Part shown: positions 1 through 6,439 of the stretch, in pieces
Numbering within the stretch: position 1 is the stretch's first letter
How the letters are laid out: every line of letters begins with the position of its first letter
Origin: CAYXDO01 sp964463485
GTDB taxonomy: Bacteria; Myxococcota; Kuafuiibacteriia; Kuafuiibacteriales; Kuafuiibacteriaceae
Direction of reading: 5' to 3'
Length of the DNA stretch: 9,667 nucleotides
Assembly: GCA_964463485.1 (NCBI GenBank)
Contig: CAYXDO010000257.1
Coordinates: 1 to 9,667, forward strand
Program-made: the position numbers and the translations under genes
Notes under the pieces: model-generated
Told to the model about the DNA's origin: nothing
Seen by the model: only the letters and a program-made list of their open reading frames with translations
Databases searched by the model: none

Positions 1-11
1 GTGGTGTGGGA

Positions 12-43
12 GGGGCGCAGCAGGGTCTGACTCTGCTGCCCCC
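12..43. repeat. GC-rich hairpin
   Basis: GCAGCAG (17-23) pairs with CTGCTGC (33-39). The stem continues outward as GGGG (12-15) against CCCC (40-43) with C16 bulged, enclosing a 9-nt loop. It could be the stem of a terminator for a gene left of the window, but no T-run follows directly; the nearest TTTT is about 17 bases away, at 60-63. The function is unknown. Confidence 0.5.
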
Positions 44-92
44 TATCCCGATCACCGTATTTTCAGCGACGGTGCGCTGCCGCGAGTCGTTC

Positions 93-138
93 CGTCGTAT
101 CGTTCCAGCGCCTCCATGGGGGCTGGAACGATACGACG
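93..138. repeat. Perfect 17-bp inverted repeat, 12-bp spacer
   Basis: CGTCGTATCGTTCCAGC at 93-109 is the exact reverse complement of 122-138. The 12-bp spacer (110-121) contains CCATGG. As RNA this would be a very stable hairpin. No T-tract follows, so it is not a standard intrinsic terminator. It may be a binding site for a dimeric regulator, a structured RNA element or a small dispersed repeat. The structure is seen directly; the role is not known. Confidence 0.75.
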
Positions 139-255
139 ACGGGTCGCGCCGTCAGCCTGTGACCGAATTCGGTTTGGCTACGCGCTGGGTTGCTGGAGGA
201 AAGTGAGTTGGGCCGACCGCGGGAGGATCCAACCGTCGTCGGTGTGGGCGACGAG

Positions 256-282
256 CTTTCGGCTTTCGAGTTCGGCCGAAAG
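256..282. repeat. 8-bp inverted repeat
   Basis: CTTTCGGC (256-263) is complementary to GCCGAAAG (275-282) across an 11-nt loop. It is modest on its own, and is listed because it is one of four inverted repeats within about 380 bases of non-coding DNA. Confidence 0.35.
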
Positions 283-350
283 GTGCGGAAGGGGGAGATC
301 GCGGCAGTGTTCAGTTTCACAAGCCCCTCCCGAACTGTCGCGACGGCCCT

Positions 351-373
351 CTCCGCCGGAATCTTCGGCGGAG
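351..373. repeat. 8-bp GC hairpin with 7-nt loop
   Basis: CTCCGCCG (351-358) is complementary to CGGCGGAG (366-373) across a GAATCTT loop. A closing G-T wobble is possible at 359/365. There is no T-run after it. It lies about 120 bases upstream of the HEAT-protein start, so it could be part of that gene's leader. Confidence 0.4.
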
Positions 374-494
374 GCTTGGTCCTCGGAGGTCGTTGATCTC
401 GGTGTGTCTCGGCTCGGTGGAGGTTAGCGATCGGCTGGAATCGCGTCGTCGCCGCCTGCTTCGTCTCAGGGCCGAACCAGGTTATGGTCGCCCC

Positions 495-2165
495 GTGGCC
501 CCGCCTCCAAGCGAACGTGTCAAGGCCGCGACCGAGGTCGCCGCGCGGCTGAAGCGGTGCCTCTCCATCTTCCGCCTCTACAAATCCACACACGATCTAT
601 CGGTCGGCGCGCTCGACGAGCTGCATCAGAACGCGGGCAAGCACCTCGCCAGCCTCGGTTCGATTCGGTTCGAGGTGGAGGCGCATCGCCTACTCTCCGA
701 AGAGGATCCGGTGCTCGAAGACGATGGTCGAGACGAATCGATCATCATGCGGCTCTACTCCGAAGGCGTCCTCGCCATCACCTTTCACAAGGGGATCGAG
801 CGCGCCGAGCTTGCCCGCTATGTGGAGTTTTGGTGGCAGGCGCTGTCCGGAGCGCTCACGGGCGAGCACAGCTTCAGCACGCTCGTGTGGGAAGAGGAGT
901 TCAAGGCCGTCGAGACCGAGTTTCGCGAGCGGCTCGAGCTCTCCGACGGGGACAAGAGCGACCGCGCGAACGCGCGCAAAGCGATCCTCGAGGCGGCGAA
1001 CGCCGCGGGGCTCGGATCGGCGGCGGCGGGTCGTGCTGCGACCGACAAGGCCCACCTCGAAAAGCTCGCTGCGCTCGTGGCCGCGCCTGACCTCGCCCTG
1101 GCCGCGCCGGGTCCCCTGGAGGCGAAGGACGTTCGCTTCGGTGACGCGGACCTCGAGGTGCTGAAGCGAGGGCTCGCGGATGCCAAGGAGCCCGCCCCTC
1201 GCATCCTGCATTTTCTGTGGAAGTCGCTCCCCTACGCCGCCGACCCACAGCGGTCGCCGGTGCTCGAGCTGATCGAGCACGTCTACATGGCGCTCCTCGA
1301 CGCGCCCACGCTGAGCGAGCTCGAACGCGCGCTGACCCGCGTTCGGAGCGACGCGCCCGGCGGCGGCGCGCGCCTCGAGGAGTTCCTCGACCCGCTCTGC
1401 AAGCAGGCCCCCATCGATCGAATCTCCGCAAAGCTGGCCTCGAGTGAGTCCGATCGAGCGAAGTCGATTCTCGAGGCGCTCCCAGACTCCGTCGTGCCGT
1501 CCCTCGTGGCCAAGCTCGCCCGAGTGCCCGCCAACGAGCGGCGACTCCTCCTCGCGATTTTGCGGTCCAAGAAGATTCAGTCCGATGAGTTCGCGTTCCT
1601 GCTGCAGGACCTCGGGCCCTCGATCGCTCCGCACCTTTTCGAGCTGGTGACTTCTTTCTCACCCGATCACTTGGACGTCCTGATTCGCATGGCGCTCTCG
1701 TCTGACGATCCGGGCGTTCGGGCCAAGTCGATGAGCGCGATTCGTCCGGAGAAGGTGCTCGACTACCGGGCGCTCATCCTGCCCGCGCTGACTCATGAAG
1801 ATGCGCGGCTGCGAGAGACCGCCGTGGGACTCTTCGTTCGCGCCAAGTCACCGGACGCGATCGAGATGTTGGAGGTCGTCCTGCGGGCCGGACCCGCGCC
1901 CGCCGCGTCGCGAGCCCAGATCCCGCGGATGCTCGCGACGTTCGCTACACCCAGGGCCTTGCACCTGGTCGAGGGACTGCTCGAGGACACGGACGAGCCT
2001 GCGGAGGTCCGGTCCGCTGCGGCCAGCGCCTTGTCGGTGTTCGAAGCGGCCCGGCCCGTGCTGAAGAGGGTCCATCGGCGCCGGTTCGGCGACCCATCGG
2101 TGCGTGACGCATGCAAGACCGCCCTGGATAAGCTCGACGACTTGGCCAAGAAGAGGGCCCTATGA
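495..2165 (+). CDS. HEAT-repeat protein with an N-terminal domain shared with its downstream neighbour
   Basis: This is a 556-residue soluble protein with no signal peptide or membrane segment. Residues about 10-115 form an alpha/beta domain with an early THDL motif and an RLYSEGVLAITF motif near 86-97. Residues about 320-550 are successive helical pairs of HEAT/ARM type, with phrases such as SSDDPGVRAKSMSAI and HEDARLRETAVGLF. HEAT arrays are protein-binding scaffolds, so a partner-binding role is inferred. The frame is open from a TTG at 393, but the residues before GTG 495 are Arg-rich and unlike a domain. I chose the GTG just before the first helix, although no strong ribosome binding site precedes it; GTG 402 and 417 are alternatives. 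Its stop overlaps the next start (ATGA), indicating translational coupling. No catalytic motif is visible. Confidence 0.85.
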   Translation: MAPPPSERVKAATEVAARLKRCLSIFRLYKSTHDLSVGALDELHQNAGKHLASLGSIRFEVEAHRLLSEEDPVLEDDGRDESIIMRLYSEGVLAITFHKGIERAELARYVEFWWQALSGALTGEHSFSTLVWEEEFKAVETEFRERLELSDGDKSDRANARKAILEAANAAGLGSAAAGRAATDKAHLEKLAALVAAPDLALAAPGPLEAKDVRFGDADLEVLKRGLADAKEPAPRILHFLWKSLPYAADPQRSPVLELIEHVYMALLDAPTLSELERALTRVRSDAPGGGARLEEFLDPLCKQAPIDRISAKLASSESDRAKSILEALPDSVVPSLVAKLARVPANERRLLLAILRSKKIQSDEFAFLLQDLGPSIAPHLFELVTSFSPDHLDVLIRMALSSDDPGVRAKSMSAIRPEKVLDYRALILPALTHEDARLRETAVGLFVRAKSPDAIEMLEVVLRAGPAPAASRAQIPRMLATFATPRALHLVEGLLEDTDEPAEVRSAAASALSVFEAARPVLKRVHRRRFGDPSVRDACKTALDKLDDLAKKRAL

Positions 2166-3505
2166 GTCAGGAGAAATCGGAGAATCAGCTCGACGCGGCG
2201 GCGCGACGCGAAGGCCCCGAGTTTTTCGTGCAGTTCGTCCGCGCCCTTCGAGTCACGACGGTCCACGAGCTCGAGAACGAAACCGCCAAGAGTGTGTTGA
2301 ACGCCTTCACCGAACAACTGGGTGCGTTCCACCGAAAATTCGGCCAGGTCCAGGTACAGGTCGTCGGGTCCGAGACCTATTTCAACGGCGTGTTCGTACG
2401 CCGAAAGGGCCCCGCCATCGAAGCCTCCGCGCAGGCCACGGAAATTTACCAGAAGCTCGGAATAAGCGAGATCGCCTTCGACCGAGTCCCGCCCCCTGCG
2501 GAGACTCGACGATTCTTCGAAGTGTTCCAGAGACACTATCGAAGCAAGACCCCGACCGCCTTCACCAAGGAAGTCTTCAGCGGAATCCGAGTCCGGATCG
2601 CCGAGGAGGGCGCGGGCAAAGGGAAGGACAGCCGTGGCAAGGTCGCGGATCTCTATGCCGAGCTCGCCGCGATGGTCCGAGACGCGCGCCACCAGGCTGA
2701 TCGGGGCGAGTCTGTGAGTCTCGCGTTGTTGCGCCGCGGCATTCAGGAGCTCGCGGACGCCGGTGAGCAGCAGAAAGCCGTGCTCGCCGGACTCACTCGC
2801 CTCGACCTTCCCGAGATGTTCGATGGGTTGCACGCGACCGCGGTCGCGGTCCTCGTGACGCTGATGTGCGAGAAACTCGGAATCCCCAAGCGGGAGCTCA
2901 TGCAGCTCGCCCTAGGCGCGATCGTGCTCGATCTGAGTCGTCGAGAGTGGCCCACGACGAGCTCGGACGAGCTCGAGAGTATCCGCCAGGTCAGCCTGGA
3001 TGCCGTACGCAACGCGCTTTCGCTCTCATCGGCCGAGGTCGTCGAACGAGCCTGCCTCGCGTTCGAAAACAACCTCCCGGTCGAAGGAGACCCCGACGAG
3101 CTCCTGCCCACGATGGGCGCTCGCATCGTCAGAACGGCGTCGGTATACCAAATCCTGACCATGCCCCCACCCCCCCATCGCGGCCTCAGAACCGATCAAG
3201 CGCTCTCGATCCTTCTCTCCGCGCGGCGCCGGTTCGACGTTCACGTGGTCCGCCTGCTCGCCGCCGCGATCGGTGAGTTTCCCGTCGGCAGCATCGTGAA
3301 ACTCTCGACCGGTCGCGTGGGCGTGGTCGCTTCGATACCCGAAGCTCCTACGCGCCCGGACCGCCCGCAGGTGAGGATGGTCCAACCCAAAGACGGCAAG
3401 GCAGAGACGGTCGATCTGGGAAAACAACCAGACTCTGTGAAGATCGTGGAGACACTCGACGATCGAGAGAAGAAGTTGAATCCGGTGAGGTTCCTCCTCA
3501 GCTAG
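2162..3505 (+). CDS. Degenerate HD-GYP-like domain protein, probably non-catalytic
   Basis: This is a 447-residue soluble protein with ATG start 2162 overlapping the upstream stop and a GAGGG (2153-2157) a few bases before. Residues about 25-122 resemble the N-terminal domain of the upstream protein. Residues about 222-350 follow the HD-GYP layout: H224 in LHATAVAV, then AIVLDLSRREWP where active proteins have LLHDIGK, then FENNLP in place of the HHER box, EGDPDEL in place of GYP, and TASVYQILT where the family has ADVYDALT. Only H224 and D257 of the usual metal ligands remain. Residues about 358-390 contain the FDVHVVRLL...FPVGSIVKLSTGRVGVV segment that follows many HD-GYP domains. Active HD-GYP proteins hydrolyse cyclic di-GMP. 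Losing the ligands implies a binding or scaffold role with the HEAT partner, which is inference. I recognise the fold but not a specific gene. Confidence 0.88.
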   Translation: MSQEKSENQLDAAARREGPEFFVQFVRALRVTTVHELENETAKSVLNAFTEQLGAFHRKFGQVQVQVVGSETYFNGVFVRRKGPAIEASAQATEIYQKLGISEIAFDRVPPPAETRRFFEVFQRHYRSKTPTAFTKEVFSGIRVRIAEEGAGKGKDSRGKVADLYAELAAMVRDARHQADRGESVSLALLRRGIQELADAGEQQKAVLAGLTRLDLPEMFDGLHATAVAVLVTLMCEKLGIPKRELMQLALGAIVLDLSRREWPTTSSDELESIRQVSLDAVRNALSLSSAEVVERACLAFENNLPVEGDPDELLPTMGARIVRTASVYQILTMPPPPHRGLRTDQALSILLSARRRFDVHVVRLLAAAIGEFPVGSIVKLSTGRVGVVASIPEAPTRPDRPQVRMVQPKDGKAETVDLGKQPDSVKIVETLDDREKKLNPVRFLLS

Positions 3506-3529
3506 GGCCGGTCCGCGTAATCTCGCATC

Positions 3530-3623
3530 GAGACCACAGAGAGCAGAGAGCGAAGCCCACGGAGAACACAGGTGACTTGGTGGACATCACTCTGTGTCCT
3601 CCCTCGGCGCCCTCTGTGGTTTC
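3530..3623. repeat. Imperfect dyad of CACAGAG/CTCTGTG type between convergent genes
   Basis: The outer arms 3530-3541 and 3612-3623 pair over 12 positions with one G-T wobble; the core ACCACAGAG/CTCTGTGGT is perfect. The inner arms 3561-3571 (GGAGAACACAG) and 3592-3602 pair over 11 positions with one mismatch, leaving a loop of about 20 nt. The unpaired middles are unequal (19 versus 9 nt). It sits 25 bases after the stop of the HD-GYP-like gene and 44 bases after the stop of the opposing glucosidase gene. It may act as a bidirectional transcription barrier, although neither side has a T-run. Repeats with this CACAGAG wording occur as dispersed elements in several bacterial genomes (from memory, not searched). 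Confidence 0.7.
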
Positions 3624-3666
3624 AATTCAAGATGGTCGCGGACTCATTGGGTCGGACAAAGCGGTC

Positions 3667-6321
3667 TCAACCACGGGCCAGCATCTCCAAGCACCGAATG
3701 ACCAGCGCGGTCCAACCGGTTTGGTGACTTGCACCCAGCCCTCGACCGGTGTTGCCGTCGAAATATTCGTAAAAGAGCGAACGGGCGCGCTGACGCTCGT
3801 CTTCGGTGAACAAGCGGTCATGGCCGTGCCACGGCTTTCGGCCGCTTTCATCCCCATCGAACAGGGAGGCCAGTCGGCGCGCGATCTCGGTGGCGACTTG
3901 TTGGAGGTTCATCAGATTTCCGGAGCCGGTCGGGCACTCGACTCGGAAGGACTCTCCGTAAAAATAATGATAGCGCTCGAGCGCCTCGATGATCAGGAAA
4001 TTCACCGGAAACCAAATCGGCCCACGCCAATTCGAGTTGCCGCCGAACAAATAGGAGTCCGACTCACCCGGGACGTAACCCACCGTGTGAGTGGTCCCGT
4101 CGAGCTCCAGGACGAAAGGATCCCGCTCGTGGGTCTTCGACATGGATCGGATGCCAAACGGCGACAGAAACTCGTCTTCGTCGAGCATGTACCCGAGCTG
4201 CGCCTCGAGGCGCTCTCGCGACGGGATGGCGAGCAGGTGCATGCCGTGAGTGCCCTCGTCGTCGGTGCGTTCGGCGTAGGTCAGGTGCCGCGCCAGGTCG
4301 GGACGGTTCTCGAGGAACCAGCGCATCCGGCGCTTGAATCCAGGCAGCTTCTCGAGCACTCGCTCGTCCAGCACCTCCACGGTGAACAACGGAATCAGCC
4401 CGACCATGGAACGAGCTCGGAGCGGCAGCAGGTGCTCGCCGATGCGAAGGTGATCGTAATAAAACCCATCTCGGCCGTCCCAAAGCCCAGAGCCGCCGAG
4501 GGTGTTCATCGCGTCGGCGATCGCCACGAAGTGCTCGAAGAACTTCGAGGCCACGTCCTCGTAGCTCGGATCGAAGCAGGCCAGCTCCAGCGCGATCGAG
4601 AGCATGGTGGCGCAATAAAACGCCATCCACGCGGTCCCGTCCGCTTGCTCGAGATTGCCACCCGTCGGCAGCGGCTTGCTGCGGTCGAAGACCCCGATGT
4701 TGTCGAGCCCTAGGAACCCACCAGAGAAGACGTTGTTCCCGTCGTCGTCCTTGCGATTCACCCACCAGGTGAAATTCAACAGCAATTTTTGAAAAACCCG
4801 GGCCAAAAACACCTTATCGCGCTCCCCGCGCGATCCGGTCATCTTGTACACACGAAACGCGGACCAGGCGTGCACCGGCGGGTTGACGTCCGAGAGCTCG
4901 AACTCGTACGCGGGGATTTGTCCGTTCGGATGCATGTACCACTCACGCAGGAGCAGCACGAGCTGTTGCTTGGCGAAATCGGGGTCGATGCGGGCGAAGG
5001 GGATCATGTGAAAAGCGAGGTCCCAGGCGGCGTACCATGGGTACTCCCATTTGTCGGGCATCGAGATGATGTCGCGGTTGTACAGGTGCTTCCAGCCCAC
5101 GTTGCGGCCCGCTCGGCGAGCGTCCGGCGGTCGTGGGTAGGCTGGATCTCCTTCCAGCCACTCGGAGACCGAGTACAGGTAGAGCTGCTTACTCATGAGC
5201 AATCCCGCGTATGCTTCTCGGACGACGCGTTGGCGGTCGACGGAGAGGGTCGCAGGGATGCGTGAGGCGTAAAACTCATCTGCTTCCTGACGCCGCGTCC
5301 GGAAGACTTCTTCGATCCCTTCGCCTGACGGAGGCCCCTCCGCCTTGGGCCGAAGCCTGGCGAGGAGCGTCACGGACTCTCCGGCCGGGACGATGAGTCG
5401 GTGATAGGCCGCGCACTTGGTCCCGACTCCGGCGGGGTGGACTCGATCGATGCGCTTCGAGATCACGTACTCATGAAAGGCGTCTTTGACGAACGGGTTC
5501 GTTTGGCGCACGCCGAACAGCTTGCCCTCGTTGGTCTCGTTGTCGGTGAACAAGAGCTTGGGGGCCAGCCCGTCGGGCCCGAGGCCGAACCACATGCCCA
5601 TCGAACCCAAGGAAGCGTGGTCGAGGTCGACTCGTTGGGGGCTGATGCGCTCGATCCTCGGCTTGGGCCAGTAACCTTCTCCGAAGCGGCCGGGGGACCA
5701 GGTGTTGCGGAACCACAGCGTCGGCAACACGTGGATGGGCGCGGTCTCGGTGGCCATGTTGGTCACGGTGATGCGAATCGAGATGTCGTCGGGGGACGCC
5801 TTCGCGCACTCGGTGGTGACCTCGAAGTAGCGTCCATCAGAGAACATGCCGAGATCCGCGAGCTCCACCTCGGCCATCGTTTTCGGTCGCTCCCGATTTT
5901 CGCCGACGAGCTGTCCGTATGGAAACTCACGCTGCGGGTAGAGGTAGGTCCCTTTGAAGTACGAGTAGGTTGGCGTGGCGTCCTCGTAGAAATAGACTTC
6001 CTTTACGTCTTCGCCGTGATTTCCTTCTGGCCCGGTCAGGCCGAACAGTCGCTCCTTCAAGATCGGATCTCGGCCGTTCCAGAGTGCCAGGGCGAAGCAC
6101 AGCCGACCCTCACGATCGGTGAAGCCGAGCAGCCCGTCCTCGCCCCACCGGTACGCGCGGCTGCGCGCCTGATCGTGCGGAAAGTACTCCCAACTCTTCC
6201 CTTCGGCCGAGTAGTCCTCGCGCACCGTCCCCCACTGTCGTTCGGAGAGGTAGGGCCCCCAGCGCTTCCAGTTCTTGAGTCGACGGGAGTCTTCCAAAAG
6301 GCGCGCTTCCTCAGGCAACAC
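3667..6321 (-). CDS. GH63-type glucosidase (MGH1-like glycoside hydrolase)
   Basis: This is an 884-residue, probably cytoplasmic protein with no signal peptide, close to the usual length of this bacterial GH63 'glucosidase' group. The N-terminal beta-rich domain carries the group's hallmarks: WKRWGPYLSERQWGTVREDY at about 18-37, then FPHDQARSRAYRWGEDG, ALWNGRDPILKERLFGL and EGNHGEDVKE. The C-terminal (alpha/alpha)6 barrel contains YPWYAAWD, whose D434 is the likely general acid of clan GH-G, NWRGPIW near 764-770, and GLGASHQTGWTALV near the end. I did not assign the general base. GH63 members hydrolyse alpha-glucosides or mannosylglycerate-type solutes; the substrate here is unknown. I chose GTG 6321 because homologues begin shortly before RLxED; the frame stays open to TTG 6387. 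The gene is divergent from zwf, which suggests it feeds sugar into glucose-6-phosphate metabolism. Confidence 0.92.
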   Translation of the reverse strand: MLPEEARLLEDSRRLKNWKRWGPYLSERQWGTVREDYSAEGKSWEYFPHDQARSRAYRWGEDGLLGFTDREGRLCFALALWNGRDPILKERLFGLTGPEGNHGEDVKEVYFYEDATPTYSYFKGTYLYPQREFPYGQLVGENRERPKTMAEVELADLGMFSDGRYFEVTTECAKASPDDISIRITVTNMATETAPIHVLPTLWFRNTWSPGRFGEGYWPKPRIERISPQRVDLDHASLGSMGMWFGLGPDGLAPKLLFTDNETNEGKLFGVRQTNPFVKDAFHEYVISKRIDRVHPAGVGTKCAAYHRLIVPAGESVTLLARLRPKAEGPPSGEGIEEVFRTRRQEADEFYASRIPATLSVDRQRVVREAYAGLLMSKQLYLYSVSEWLEGDPAYPRPPDARRAGRNVGWKHLYNRDIISMPDKWEYPWYAAWDLAFHMIPFARIDPDFAKQQLVLLLREWYMHPNGQIPAYEFELSDVNPPVHAWSAFRVYKMTGSRGERDKVFLARVFQKLLLNFTWWVNRKDDDGNNVFSGGFLGLDNIGVFDRSKPLPTGGNLEQADGTAWMAFYCATMLSIALELACFDPSYEDVASKFFEHFVAIADAMNTLGGSGLWDGRDGFYYDHLRIGEHLLPLRARSMVGLIPLFTVEVLDERVLEKLPGFKRRMRWFLENRPDLARHLTYAERTDDEGTHGMHLLAIPSRERLEAQLGYMLDEDEFLSPFGIRSMSKTHERDPFVLELDGTTHTVGYVPGESDSYLFGGNSNWRGPIWFPVNFLIIEALERYHYFYGESFRVECPTGSGNLMNLQQVATEIARRLASLFDGDESGRKPWHGHDRLFTEDERQRARSLFYEYFDGNTGRGLGASHQTGWTALVIRCLEMLARG

Positions 6322-6439
6322 GGAGGTCGAGGATCGGCATATCCAACCGAAACGCAAGGGGCTGCGCCGTGTTCCCGCCGAACTCAAGCGCGTATATCTG
6401 CCCTCGGGCCGGTTTGACTTTCACTCCGGTTCGGTCGAG
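6322..6439. promoter_or_regulatory. Divergent promoter region between the glucosidase gene and zwf
   Basis: These 118 bp must hold the start signals for both divergent genes unless zwf is read from elsewhere. TATATC at 6393-6398 on + is a possible -10 for zwf, about 40 bases before its ATG, but its -35 is poor. The same spot on the - strand reads GATATACG and could serve the glucosidase gene if that gene starts near 6321. A TTGACT at 6414-6419 has no -10 at a suitable distance before the ATG. The boxes are weak and the assignment is tentative. Confidence 0.35.

Larger units (their letters stand above)
1..494. other. Region without a convincing gene, rich in inverted repeats
   Basis: No open frame here shows a recognisable protein family. 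The stretch holds four separate inverted repeats (12-43, 93-138, 256-282, 351-373), listed individually. A weak small frame, 190-396 on + (TTG start, 68 codons), has roughly 70% G/C at third positions by hand count and ends in a Gly/Ala-rich hydrophobic segment, but it has no good ribosome binding site and I do not call it a gene. A GGAGG at 419-423 has no ATG, GTG or TTG at the right distance downstream in the frame of the next gene. The promoter of the downstream HEAT gene probably lies in this region, but I cannot place -10 and -35 boxes. Confidence 0.6.

Noticed and set aside
63..593. 176-codon open frame on the - strand in the leader region
   Set aside because: It has low-complexity Pro/Arg/Thr composition, overlaps the start of the HEAT gene and spans the 17-bp dyad.
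690..1634. 314-codon open frame on the - strand opposite the HEAT gene
   Set aside because: It is Arg/Glu-rich and mirrors the HEAT frame; the + frame has clear helical repeats and a coupled downstream gene.
3577..4713. 378-codon open frame on + opposite the glucosidase gene
   Set aside because: It starts inside the dyad repeat and is antisense to conserved GH63 motifs; the composition is not protein-like.
5401..6417. 338-codon open frame on + opposite the glucosidase N-terminus
   Set aside because: It is antisense to the most conserved GH63 block and has no recognisable domain.
6275..6439. N-terminal extension of zwf
   Set aside because: The extra 55 codons are antisense to the glucosidase gene, basic and absent from the family; ATG 6440 gives a normal-length enzyme.
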